DNA from: Clostridia bacterium
GTDB taxonomy: Bacteria; Bacillota; Clostridia; Oscillospirales; Acutalibacteraceae
DNA: 64,000 nucleotides
Assembly (NCBI GenBank): GCA_017416765.1
Contig: JAFQBE010000013.1
Span: forward strand, 124,001 to 188,000
Direction: 5' to 3'
In this document: positions 49,899 through 57,875 of the stretch, piece after piece
How positions within the stretch are numbered: the first letter of the stretch is position 1
Layout: each line of letters starts with the position of its first letter
Program-made: the position numbers and the translations under genes
Notes under the pieces: model-generated
Database searches by the model: none
The model's input: only the letters and a program-made list of their open reading frames with translations
Told to the model about the DNA's origin: nothing

Positions 49899-52374
49899 AA
49901 TACTGCGTTTAATATGTTTTATTTTAAGCCTTATCTGTCTTGGCTCCTGCGTTTTTTCAGCGTGCAGGCTTGTAAACTTCGGCGTGAGTGCAGGCTATTT
50001 TTACGGCATGGATAATTTCAGCAAAACGCTTTATGAGCCTAAAATGTCGCTTGACTTTTTAAACGAAATGGGGCTTACCTATTATTCGCTGCGCCGCGCA
50101 TTTATTACCTACAGCGACGGTAAAATTTTTGAGGGCGATAACTTTACAAAATATCTTGAAGAAAAAAAGCAGGAAAATATTAAAAATACCGTTGAAGAGC
50201 ATATTGCCGGATTCAAAAAAGAAGCTGAATATTATAACAGCTATATTAAAGAAAATCCCGATGGGAAATACGACGATATTTATATTGAAGACGAGGACTA
50301 TTATATAAACCGCCATTATTTCGAAAACGAAAACCGTTTTATCGAAAACCCTGACGGTACATTTGATATTAACTACGACTTCCTTTATGAGGAAGCTTCG
50401 GCGGATGTTCCGGACAATTACGATTCTTCTGCATATCAGAACGAATACAAATATTTAAAATCCTATATATCGCAGCTTTCAAGCGTTGAATACTTTTTAA
50501 TTAATAACGCCACCGGTGAAACCTATACAAATTCCGGACTTGAATCCGCTTCGGATTTCTGTAAAGCGTATGAAAGCTCCACATGGTTTGTATCATCAAA
50601 TGACAATTTTGAAACGGTAACCGTAGGCAGTCAGTTCAAAGCTTTAAGCGATATGACTGCGATATATTCGACATCGCACAGATTCATGGCAGAAGATGAC
50701 GATATGGCGCAGACCTCTGAAGGCATAGTGCTGAACAGCACGCCGTATCTTTACGAATTTTTCACTTCCATACGCTACGGTTACCTCAGCTATCAGAATT
50801 CCAACAACTACATTGTTGGTTCAACCAATATTTTTGAGCCCGACCCATGTACGGTATACCTGAGCTTTGATTATTCCCGCGCAGATGCCGACGACCCCTT
50901 TGTAGACATTTTTGAAAAATATATGGAAGCCGTAAACCACCTTGAGCGCGACGCGGCTATAGGCATAATCGGTATAGGGCTGTGGGCGATTCTGCTTTTA
51001 TGCCTGCTTCGCCTTGCCGCAAAGGACCCGATTAATCTTAACTGGCAGAATAAAATACCGGGCGAAGTGCATTTTGCGCTGTCCGCTGCGGTTGCCGTCG
51101 GTTTGGGTGCTTTGGCGGTATGGTGCGCACTGAGCAGTGCGGAATACTATTACAAGTTCAGGGCAGACTGGGTAGTTCGTCTGCTCAATATTGGCTGCAT
51201 GTTAAGTGTAATGGGCAGCTATGCCTTCTTTATAAACTGGCTCATCACGCTTATACAGAGCATAAAGGGCAAGGTGCTTTTCAAAAACCTGCTTATTATT
51301 CTGCCGTTCAAGCTGGCTAAAAAAATTGCGCTTCTTCTTGCTGAAAACAGCAGCGATATGAAAAAGGGTGTGCGCCGCCAATACAAAATTATAATCCCGA
51401 TTTACCTTGTTTTAAGTCTTATTTGTTGGATTGTTATTATTGGCTTTGATGAAGCTGAATTTATCTTTTTAGGCACGCTTGGGCTTATTATAATCAACGC
51501 TTTACTATGCACTTTCCTTTACTATTATGCAAAGGCACTCGACAAAATCCGCGAAACCGTTTCGCTTTCCGCAATGGGCGATTTTGATGTTGAGTTCAAT
51601 TGCCAGAGTATGCCGCAGCCCATGGTTGCGCTTGCGGAAGATATAGCCGAAATGCGCACCGGCATGGAGCTTGCCATAAACACCGCCGTGCGCGACCAGC
51701 AGACAAAAACCGAGCTTATCACAAATGTATCGCACGACCTTAAAACTCCGCTGACTTCTATAATCACCTATTCCGACCTTATTTTACGCAGCGATATTCA
51801 GGACGAAACTGTCAGAGGCTATGCCGAAGTACTTGTTGAAAAATCCTATCGCTTAAAGCAGCTTATTGATGATTTGACAGAAGCCAGCAAGGTTTCAACA
51901 GGCAATGTGGATTTACAGCTTGCCGAAGTCAGCCTTTACGAGCTTGCAATGCAGGCTGCGGGAGAAAACGAAGAAAGCCTTGAAAAACGCAGAATTGACC
52001 TGCGCTTTACCGAGCTTGCAGGCAAGCCCGTGGTTTATGCAGACGGGCAGAAAACCTACCGCATATTTGAAAACATCATTTCAAACATTGCAAAATACGC
52101 TATGCCCGGCACACGCGCCTATGTAACAATCGGCGAAAAGGACGGCTATGGCGTTGCAATATTCAAAAATATTTCGCAGACCCCGCTCAACATTCCCGCA
52201 GAACAGCTTATGGACCGCTTTGTCAGGGGCGATGCTTCCCGAGCAGGCGAAGGCAGCGGACTCGGGCTTTCCATCGCGCGCGATTTGTGCGAATTGCAGG
52301 GCGGTAAATTTGAAATCCGCATAGACGGCGATTTGTTCACAGCAACGGTAAACCTGCCGCTTACACAAAAATAA
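49873..52374 (+). CDS. Sensor histidine kinase with a large extracytoplasmic domain and multiple membrane helices
   Basis: An 833-aa kinase. N-terminal helix (LRLICFILSLICLGSCVFSA), an extracellular part of about 330 residues rich in Asp, Tyr and Asn, then several membrane helices (AAIGIIGIGLWAILLLCLLR, FALSAAVAVGLGALAVWCAL, IIPIYLVLSLICWIVIIGF), a HAMP-like region, a HisKA domain with NVSHDLKTPLTSI (His621), and an HATPase domain with N-box ENIISNIAKYA and GEGSGLGLSIARD. The start is a TTG at 49873 or 49885, overlapping the regulator by up to 26 bp. It is a partner of the regulator; the signal is unknown. Confidence 0.9.
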   Translation: MDTKLKKYKILRLICFILSLICLGSCVFSACRLVNFGVSAGYFYGMDNFSKTLYEPKMSLDFLNEMGLTYYSLRRAFITYSDGKIFEGDNFTKYLEEKKQENIKNTVEEHIAGFKKEAEYYNSYIKENPDGKYDDIYIEDEDYYINRHYFENENRFIENPDGTFDINYDFLYEEASADVPDNYDSSAYQNEYKYLKSYISQLSSVEYFLINNATGETYTNSGLESASDFCKAYESSTWFVSSNDNFETVTVGSQFKALSDMTAIYSTSHRFMAEDDDMAQTSEGIVLNSTPYLYEFFTSIRYGYLSYQNSNNYIVGSTNIFEPDPCTVYLSFDYSRADADDPFVDIFEKYMEAVNHLERDAAIGIIGIGLWAILLLCLLRLAAKDPINLNWQNKIPGEVHFALSAAVAVGLGALAVWCALSSAEYYYKFRADWVVRLLNIGCMLSVMGSYAFFINWLITLIQSIKGKVLFKNLLIILPFKLAKKIALLLAENSSDMKKGVRRQYKIIIPIYLVLSLICWIVIIGFDEAEFIFLGTLGLIIINALLCTFLYYYAKALDKIRETVSLSAMGDFDVEFNCQSMPQPMVALAEDIAEMRTGMELAINTAVRDQQTKTELITNVSHDLKTPLTSIITYSDLILRSDIQDETVRGYAEVLVEKSYRLKQLIDDLTEASKVSTGNVDLQLAEVSLYELAMQAAGENEESLEKRRIDLRFTELAGKPVVYADGQKTYRIFENIISNIAKYAMPGTRAYVTIGEKDGYGVAIFKNISQTPLNIPAEQLMDRFVRGDASRAGEGSGLGLSIARDLCELQGGKFEIRIDGDLFTATVNLPLTQK

Positions 52375-52375
52375 A

Positions 52376-52515
52376 TTAAAATGTAAAGTTAAAAATGAAA
52401 AATTATTGGTGGGCTTCGCCCACACCCAATTATATATACGGCTTTAATTCCACGCTCTATAAAATCGGAGCGCAGCGACCCTTAATTTTTCATTTTACAT
52501 TTTCAATTTTTCATT
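52376..52515. repeat. Intergenic repeat with AT-rich complementary arms and GGTGGGC core (copy 6)
   Basis: Arms AAATGTAAAGTTAAAAATGA and TTTTTCATTTTACATTTTCA are complementary, enclosing GGTGGGCTTCGCCCACACCC and GGAGCGCAGCGACCC. The ACAGTTT ends of other copies are missing. It lies between the kinase gene and a terminator. Confidence 0.65.
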
Positions 52516-52523
52516 AATTACAC

Positions 52524-52562
52524 AAAATGACACTGTCCGGCGAACGAACAGTGTCATTTTTT
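52524..52562. terminator. Terminator between convergent genes
   Basis: AAAATGACACTGT (52524-52536) pairs with ACAGTGTCATTTT (52548-52560), followed by TT. The A/T-rich flanks allow action on both strands. Confidence 0.85.
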
Positions 52563-53109
52563 ATCTTTCAAAGTCCTCGGCGTTTATATAATAGCCGACA
52601 ATAAATTTCTTTTTATCTGCGGCAAATTCAGGGGAGCTGAATTCATAGCTTTTACCGAGTGCGGGAAAGCGGTTGTAAACATAGATTTTACCCCTGTCGT
52701 TTTCTATTGCCGCTGCGTGCGGAATTGAAAAAGCACCTTTGCCGGTACGGTAAACTATAATTCCGCAAAAGCCCGGTGTGAACTTTTCACAGAAAGCATC
52801 AAAATCGCGTTCAAGGTTTACGGGAATATAGTGAGAAGAAAAATAACGGAAAAGGCCGAGCGGTCTTGTGCCCCATATTCCCAAGGGAGTGCGCGCCTTT
52901 ATATAAAGCTCACGCGTTATTTCGGCAAGTACAGGCTTCATGTTGAGAAGCATTAGGAGATTATATACCGCTATAACTCCGCTGCCGACAGTTGCAAGCG
53001 TGCGCAGGCCGAAACGCATTTTTGAACAGCGCTGCAAAGCCTGACCGTTTATTATTTTGTTCGGCTCAGCTATAATTCGGTTGTGTCGGTGGTTGTTTTT
53101 TTCAAGCAT
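52561..53109 (-). CDS. Hypothetical protein, possibly a degenerate papain-like (C39-type) fold
   Basis: A 182-aa protein with no certain family. Residues 41-50 (VGSGVIAVYN) resemble the active-site helix GCG-x-x-A-x-YN of C39/papain-like peptidases, but Ser43 sits where Cys is expected. A later HAAAIENDRGKIYVYNRF could supply the His and Asn strand. If this reading is right, the protein may be a pseudo-enzyme. No signal peptide. It starts 2 bp after the dCMP deaminase gene and is probably co-transcribed. Low certainty on function. Confidence 0.55.
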   Translation of the reverse strand: MLEKNNHRHNRIIAEPNKIINGQALQRCSKMRFGLRTLATVGSGVIAVYNLLMLLNMKPVLAEITRELYIKARTPLGIWGTRPLGLFRYFSSHYIPVNLERDFDAFCEKFTPGFCGIIVYRTGKGAFSIPHAAAIENDRGKIYVYNRFPALGKSYEFSSPEFAADKKKFIVGYYINAEDFER

Positions 53110-53110
53110 A

Positions 53111-53608
53111 TCAGACAGCTTCTTCCTTAAAGTTGATTACAACGCTGTCATGTTTAAGCGTAAGCTTTGTCAGCTTGACACCGGCGGCACCCAGCATTCG
53201 CTTTGATGCACGTGTGCCGGGCGTATCGGCATATTTGTCAGAAAGGTAAACAACCTCAGTAATGCCGCATTGTATAATAGCCTTTGCACATTCGTTGCAG
53301 GGGAAAAGCGCCACATAAATTTTACAGCCGCGCAAATCACCGCCCGCATTGTTGAGTATTGCATTAAGCTCCGCATGGCAGACATAGGGGTATTTTGTAT
53401 CGTATTCGTCACCTGTGCGCTCCCATGGAAACTCCTCATCGCTGCAGCCCAAGGGGAAACCGTTGTAGCCGACAGACATTATTTTATTTGCACTGTTTAC
53501 TATGCAGGCACCTACCTGCGTGTTGGGGTCCTTACTACGCTTTGCGGAAAGCAAAGCTATACCCATAAAATATTCGTCCCACGAGATGTAATCCTGTCTT
53601 TTAGGCAT
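53111..53608 (-). CDS. dCMP deaminase (ComEB-like)
   Basis: A 165-aa zinc-dependent deaminase that makes dUMP for thymidylate synthesis. The zinc and proton-shuttle motif is VCHAELNAI (His-Ala-Glu), and LFPCNECAK supplies the two Cys ligands. [19 protein letters not shown] is the substrate-binding loop of deoxycytidylate deaminases. In some Firmicutes the gene is called comEB. AGGATG-type RBS upstream of the ATG. It heads a two-gene unit with the 182-aa gene. Confidence 0.9.
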   Translation of the reverse strand: MPKRQDYISWDEYFMGIALLSAKRSKDPNTQVGACIVNSANKIMSVGYNGFPLGCSDEEFPWERTGDEYDTKYPYVCHAELNAILNNAGGDLRGCKIYVALFPCNECAKAIIQCGITEVVYLSDKYADTPGTRASKRMLGAAGVKLTKLTLKHDSVVINFKEEAV

Positions 53609-53810
53609 GGTTCATCCTCCGTAAATCTTATTTTAGCAATTACCCACATATTAGCACAAATTTCCGTTTAAGTAAACAATAAAAAATAATAGCTGCAGAA
53701 AACTTAAATCATCAATATTTCAAATTCATTTAACAGTTATGATAAAAAGCGCAAAATATGGGCTGTAAAAAATCGCCCTAAAAGCATCATAAAAAATCAC
53801 TTTTACGCCC

Positions 53811-54053
53811 TTATTCTCTGCCAAACAAAAAATCGAGCGAAACATTTAACACTTCTGAAATTGCTTCAAGTTCAATATCCGTTACTGCTCTTTTTCCGTT
53901 TTCAATGCGTGATATAGAACCTCTGCAAGTATAAACAGCCAATAGCTCCATCTTTTCTGAAAGCTGTTTCTGACTCATGTTTGCTTTGATTCGTGCTTCT
54001 TTAATTCTTTCACCGGTAATATTTAATTGTTCGTTATCAATAATTCTTTTCAT
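53811..54053 (-). CDS. Small XRE-family transcriptional regulator
   Basis: An 80-aa Cro/CI-type repressor consisting only of the helix-turn-helix domain: ERIKEARIKANMSQKQLSEK, then ISRIENGKRAVTDIELEAIS and NVSLDFLFGRE. The ATG at 54053 has GGTGA upstream; the GTG at 54065 is an alternative that overlaps that site. It is transcribed away from a two-gene unit (54154-54632). Two palindromic sites in the shared 100-bp region are likely its operators. Confidence 0.9.
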   Translation of the reverse strand: MKRIIDNEQLNITGERIKEARIKANMSQKQLSEKMELLAVYTCRGSISRIENGKRAVTDIELEAISEVLNVSLDFLFGRE

Positions 54054-54066
54054 AAAATTCACCACA

Positions 54067-54132
54067 TGTCTTGATTTAGGACAAAATAAGTGTATACTGT
54101 GTTTTATGAAACTATGTCCTATTGATAGGACA
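54067..54132. promoter_or_regulatory. Paired palindromic operators between the XRE gene and the 54154 unit
   Basis: TGTCCTATTGATAGGACA (54115-54132) is a perfect 18-bp palindrome, and TGTCTTGATTTAGGACA (54067-54083) is a diverged copy. They flank the plus promoter: the first overlaps its -35 and the second lies just after its predicted start. Binding by the adjacent small XRE protein is inferred from position and symmetry. Confidence 0.65.
54071..54098 (+). promoter_or_regulatory. Promoter of the 54154 unit
   Basis: TTGATT (54071-54076), 16-bp spacer, TATACT (54093-54098). The -35 lies within the first palindromic site. Confidence 0.55.
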
Positions 54133-54153
54133 AGACACTGTGAGGTGACAAAA

Positions 54154-54258
54154 ATGGTTAAAACTTATGTCGTTAGTATTTTCTTAGAGAAAAGCCGTGA
54201 TAACACCTTAAACACAACTTTGGCATCGGACTTGTTCCCGATATATATTATCTCATGA
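54154..54258 (+). CDS. 34-aa small ORF coupled to the SLOG-like gene
   Basis: A 34-codon frame (MVKTYVVSIFLEKSRDNTLN... ending IYIIS) with a GAGGTG ribosome site seven bases before the ATG and a stop overlapping the next start (ATGA, 54255-54258). It has no recognised homologue. It may be a leader peptide for translational coupling, a small functional protein, or the remnant of the N-terminus of the following gene. The strong RBS and exact overlap favour translation. Confidence 0.55.
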   Translation: MVKTYVVSIFLEKSRDNTLNTTLASDLFPIYIIS

Positions 54259-54632
54259 GCAAGCACAAAAATATTCTTTTTTTAGTACCCTATGATTATC
54301 CTTCTTCAGAATCCGTTATGAGAGCCGTACACAGCATAGAAAAAATGTATGGTGATGTTCTTACGCAATGTTGGGCAATTTGTAATTGTTCTGTAAAGAC
54401 TTTTTATGAAAAAACAAATTTTTTTGATAAATGCGTTTTGATAAACGGTCTTGAAAAAAATCCGCTTCAAATTGATGAATTAACAAGTAATAAAAGAATG
54501 GTTGATATGTCTGATTTTTCTATTTTTTATAATGAAAATCCATACAGCACAGTATATCAAACAATGAAATATGCTGAAAAAGCAGGAAAAAAACATATTA
54601 TCTTTAAACTCCCAAAAGATAAAATCAAGTAA
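54255..54632 (+). CDS. Putative SLOG-superfamily nucleotide-binding-like protein
   Basis: A 125-aa protein, AT-rich, without membrane segments. It starts with a beta strand (KNILFLVPYDYPSSESVM) and contains the segment SDFSIFYNENPYSTVYQTMK followed by YAEKAGKKHIIFKLPKD; this D-x-x-I-x-Y...T-x-x-T/A-Y-A...K-x-I pattern resembles the last part of SLOG/DUF1273 Rossmann-like proteins. The N-terminal part is shorter than in typical members. It is divergent from a small XRE repressor. The function is unknown; assignment is tentative. Confidence 0.5.
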   Translation: MSKHKNILFLVPYDYPSSESVMRAVHSIEKMYGDVLTQCWAICNCSVKTFYEKTNFFDKCVLINGLEKNPLQIDELTSNKRMVDMSDFSIFYNENPYSTVYQTMKYAEKAGKKHIIFKLPKDKIK

Positions 54633-54649
54633 TATAAAATTCCCTGCAA

Positions 54650-54806
54650 TAATTTTAATTTAGATAAGAGATAAAAAATAATAAATAATAGATAATAATT
54701 GATGGCTTTGCACAGACCCGGATATTCGGGTGCGGGTGTCCCGCCAATCATTATTATCTATTATCTATTCAATATTATCTCTTATCTATTCAATATTATC
54801 TCTTAT
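54650..54806. repeat. Composite repeat with GATAATAGATAA/TTATCTATTATC arms (copy 7)
   Basis: The left arm (AGATAAGAGATAAAAAATAA, AATAATAGATAATAATTG) and right arm (CAATCATTATTATCTATTAT, then repeated TTCAATATTATCTCTTATC) are complementary. The core has ACCCGGATATTCGGGTGCGG and GTCCCGCC, in reverse orientation to other copies. The right arm has a tandem duplication. It fills the gap between the SLOG-like gene and rpiB. Confidence 0.65.
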
Positions 54807-54811
54807 CTTTT

Positions 54812-55252
54812 TTAATTTACCGACTCAATCATACTTACCCGTGCCTTGTGTCTGCCGCCCTCAAACTCGGCATCGAGCCATGCATCAACAATCATTTTAG
54901 CCATTTCGCTGCCGATTACTCGTGCGCCGAGGGCTAAAATATTTGTATCGTTATGCTCCTTTGACAGCTTTGCGGAATACGGCTCGCTGCACACTACGGC
55001 GCGTATGCCCTTAATTTTATTTGCAACAATCGAAATACCGACACCGGTACCGCAGATTAAAATTCCGCCGTCAACATTCTTTTCCGCTACCGCTTCGGCA
55101 ACGCTTCTGCCGTAAACGGGATAATCCGTTCGTTCAATATCATTCGTGCCGTAATCCACAACTTCAATGCCGCGCGTTTTCAGGTGCTCAACAATTATAG
55201 GCTTTAGTTCGTAGCCCACATGGTCACAGCCTATTGCAATTTTTTTAATCAT
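54812..55252 (-). CDS. rpiB: Ribose-5-phosphate/allose-6-phosphate isomerase RpiB
   Basis: A 146-aa RpiB/LacAB-family isomerase. The N-terminal IAIGCDHVGYELKPIIVEHL, DYGTNDIERTDYP, the active-site loop ILICGTGVGISIVANKIKGI and EPYSAKLSKEHNDTNILALG are family motifs. In E. coli RpiB also isomerises D-allose-6-phosphate to allulose-6-phosphate, and here it is the last gene of an allose operon, with its start overlapping the binding-protein stop by 4 bp. That context supports the allose-6-phosphate role. Confidence 0.93.
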   Translation of the reverse strand: MIKKIAIGCDHVGYELKPIIVEHLKTRGIEVVDYGTNDIERTDYPVYGRSVAEAVAEKNVDGGILICGTGVGISIVANKIKGIRAVVCSEPYSAKLSKEHNDTNILALGARVIGSEMAKMIVDAWLDAEFEGGRHKARVSMIESVN

Positions 55253-56268
55253 TTTACATTTTCCTTTGTTACAACATAGGAATCTACGGGAATAGTCTGC
55301 GGGGTTGCATTCGGGTCAATTTTTGCATTTTCCTTTACCGCGTCAACCATTTCGCGAAGTGAAGTTGCGCCGATTTCGGCGGGATCCTGTGCAACGGTTG
55401 CGGAAAGCTGACCCGCTTTAATTGAATCAAGTGCCTCCGCCGAGCCGTCCGTACCGACAACAATAATTTTGCCGAGCTTGTTTGCGTTGATTACCGCCTG
55501 CAACGCACCCAGAGCCATGGTATCGTTACAGCAGTAAATTGCTTTTAATTCGGGGTACATCTGAATATAGCTCGTCGCTGTGTCAAGTGCCTTTTGTCTG
55601 TCCCAATCGGCAGGCTGTGATGCAACAAGGTCAATATCGTCAGCCGCTTTGAATGCCTTTGTTGCCCCTGCTTTACGCGATTCGCCCGAGGCATTACCCG
55701 CCTTGCCCTCAATAATTGCAACATCGCCGCCGTCATCACCGAGCTGATTAATAATGAATTTTGCGCCCTTTTCACCTACGGCTTCGTTATCCGTTGTTGC
55801 AAAACCGATAACGCTGCCGCCCGCACCTTTAAGGGTTTCAAGGTCAATTTTTTCATCAATATTCATAACATAAATATTCTTTTCATTCGCCTGAACAATG
55901 CCGTTTATCAGGTTTGTCGGTGACAAAGGCGCAACACCTATAGCCTTGTAGCCCTTTGTTAAGCAGTTTTCAAGAATTGTCAGCTGACCTGCGGTATCCT
56001 CTTCGCTCTGGGCAGCAAAAATATCAACCTTTACGCCAAGCTCCGATGCCTGTGCTTCAATACCCTCTTTCATTGTTGCCCAGAAATCGTTTGAAAGAGT
56101 TTTGAGAATGATTGCGTATTCCGCTTTGCCGCTTGTCTGGTTGGTTGTCACTCCGTTATTCGGCGCTGTGGTGGTTTTGCCGCCGTCATCGCCGCCTGTG
56201 CAGCCTGCAAGGGCAAGACCTAAAAAAATTACGGAAAGAAAAAGTGCCGTTAATTTTCTGAATTTCAT
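55249..56268 (-). CDS. alsB: Sugar ABC transporter substrate-binding lipoprotein (allose-type)
   Basis: A 339-aa family-2 periplasmic-binding-type lipoprotein. The lipobox is FLGLALAGCTGG with Cys about residue 22, followed by a Gly/Thr linker. The domain begins EYAIILKTLSNDFWATMKEG and contains VMNIDEKIDLETL, FATTDNEAVGEKGAKFI, AIIEGKAGNASGESRKAGAT and YCCNDTMALGALQAV, typical for ribose/allose-type sugar receptors. It captures the sugar at the cell surface for AlsC/AlsA. Start at 56268 (MKFRKLTALFLS) with GAGGT upstream. Sugar identity comes from the operon. Confidence 0.88.
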   Translation of the reverse strand: MKFRKLTALFLSVIFLGLALAGCTGGDDGGKTTTAPNNGVTTNQTSGKAEYAIILKTLSNDFWATMKEGIEAQASELGVKVDIFAAQSEEDTAGQLTILENCLTKGYKAIGVAPLSPTNLINGIVQANEKNIYVMNIDEKIDLETLKGAGGSVIGFATTDNEAVGEKGAKFIINQLGDDGGDVAIIEGKAGNASGESRKAGATKAFKAADDIDLVASQPADWDRQKALDTATSYIQMYPELKAIYCCNDTMALGALQAVINANKLGKIIVVGTDGSAEALDSIKAGQLSATVAQDPAEIGATSLREMVDAVKENAKIDPNATPQTIPVDSYVVTKENVK

Positions 56269-56273
56269 TTTGT

Positions 56274-57188
56274 TTACCTCGATTTCAAAATTTTTTGTGC
56301 AAAAACCGCGCTGCCGAAAACTCCGCTTTGCTGGTTGTGCTTTGTAAAAATCAGACGCAGATTTTTTTGCGGATATGGCTTGCGTGCATAAAAATGCACC
56401 CAATCAAAAAGCTGCTCCTTAGGAAAGCCCTCCATATCAACAACACCGCCGCCGATTATACAAAGCTGTATGTCGAGAATATTAATCTCCGTTGCAATCG
56501 GTACAGCAAGGTTTTGCACGAACAAGTTTATTATTGGGCTGTTGACATGCTCTTTAAACACTCTTTTAATATCCGTCTGCGGAAAAAATCTTGCGGCAAG
56601 CTCTTCAAGGTGTTTACCCGAAGCTATGGTTTCAACACATGAACGATTGCCGCAGGTGCATTTTTTATCGCTGCCCACAGTGGGAATATGCCCCAGTTCT
56701 CCCGCCGCACCGTTGGTGCCGGAATAAAATTCGCCGTTCAGGAAAATCGAATTGCCAAAGCCAGTACCTATATAAAAGCCGAGTATATTTTTTTCGTTGT
56801 GCAGACCGAGCTTTTCAATATCGTTTTGTAAAAGGAAATTTGTATCCCTGTCTGCAAACACAGGAAAGCCCAGCCGCTGTTCAAAGCTTTCATCAAATTG
56901 AAGCCCGTCAAAGCCCTTGACATTCGGTGCGGAAAGCACGGTTTTTTTATCCCTGCTCATAAGCGCAGGCAAACCCGCAGCTGCAGCCGCAATTTTACCC
57001 GTAAAGCCATTCTCCGCAAGGTGATTTTCTATTTTTTCGCAGAGCATATCCTTTGCATTCTCTTCGGTAAAGGCTGAACTCGGCTCACGCGAAAAGCTTA
57101 AAATTTCACCCTTTTCATTTACAACACCCATGCGCAGGTTAGTGCCGCCTATATCAATGCCGAGCGTTAAAATTTCGCCCAAATTCAC
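56274..57188 (-). CDS. alsK: ROK-family D-allose kinase
   Basis: A 304-aa ROK sugar kinase. Phosphate-binding motifs are LGIDIGGTNLRMGVV and IGTGFGNSIF; the catalytic region DRDTNFLLQNDIE includes the Asp; the ROK zinc motif is CTCGNRSCVETIASG. AlsK phosphorylates D-allose at C6. Its start overlaps the AlsE stop (57185-57188), and it ends 5 bp before alsB. Specificity is inferred from the operon. Confidence 0.88.
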   Translation of the reverse strand: MNLGEILTLGIDIGGTNLRMGVVNEKGEILSFSREPSSAFTEENAKDMLCEKIENHLAENGFTGKIAAAAAGLPALMSRDKKTVLSAPNVKGFDGLQFDESFEQRLGFPVFADRDTNFLLQNDIEKLGLHNEKNILGFYIGTGFGNSIFLNGEFYSGTNGAAGELGHIPTVGSDKKCTCGNRSCVETIASGKHLEELAARFFPQTDIKRVFKEHVNSPIINLFVQNLAVPIATEINILDIQLCIIGGGVVDMEGFPKEQLFDWVHFYARKPYPQKNLRLIFTKHNQQSGVFGSAVFAQKILKSR

Positions 57189-57865
57189 CCCTCCCGAACG
57201 CAGGAGGAATAAACAGCCATCATTTTATCCCACGCTTTTTCAAGGTCATTATCAAGCGAAAACAGCCCCGATGTGCCGACAACATAGCATTCCGCACCCG
57301 CGTTGTGCAATTTCGTAAAGGTGCGCTCGTTGCAGGAGCCGTCAACCTCAATAATATATTTATATCCGTGCTTTTCTTTAAGCAGCCTTGCCTGCTCGAT
57401 TTTGCCGAGCATTTCTTCAATAAACGGCTGACCCGCATAGCCCGGGTCAACGGTCATAATTGTAATTTTATCAAGCAGATGCAGGTAATACTGTGCGGCT
57501 GAAAGCGGAGTTGAAGGATTAAAAACCGCTCCGACTTTAAGCCCTGCATCTTTTATTGAATTGATTATTCTGAAAGCCTGCGCGCTTACGGTTTCAACAT
57601 GAAACGCTATCATATCCGCGCCCGCTGCTTTCAGCGGCTGAACATAATTTTCAGGGTCGGTCACCATAAGGTGACATTCCAGCGGCTTTTGCGCAACTCG
57701 TTTTAAAGCCTCAACAATGCAGGGCGACAGCGTAATGTTTTTCACATAATGCCCGTCCATAATATCCACATGAAAACAGTCACAGCGCGAATTTAAAATC
57801 TGCGTCTGCTTTTTTATTTCAAGAAAATCCATGCACATCAGTGACGGACTGAAAAGAGCCTTCAT
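57185..57865 (-). CDS. alsE: D-allulose-6-phosphate 3-epimerase
   Basis: A 226-aa ribulose-phosphate 3-epimerase-like barrel. Conserved segments: FSPSLMCMDFLEIKKQTQIL, CFHVDIMDGHYVKNITLSPC in part with metal-ligand His and Asp, CHLMVTDPENYV, MTVDPGYAGQPFIEEM and EVDGSCNERTF. The LMCMDFL start and YVKNITLSP are closer to AlsE than to Rpe. It makes fructose-6-phosphate from allulose-6-phosphate. ATG at 57865 with GAGG upstream, 10 bp after alsC. Confidence 0.92.
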   Translation of the reverse strand: MKALFSPSLMCMDFLEIKKQTQILNSRCDCFHVDIMDGHYVKNITLSPCIVEALKRVAQKPLECHLMVTDPENYVQPLKAAGADMIAFHVETVSAQAFRIINSIKDAGLKVGAVFNPSTPLSAAQYYLHLLDKITIMTVDPGYAGQPFIEEMLGKIEQARLLKEKHGYKYIIEVDGSCNERTFTKLHNAGAECYVVGTSGLFSLDNDLEKAWDKMMAVYSSCVREG

Positions 57866-57875
57866 TTTTATTTCC

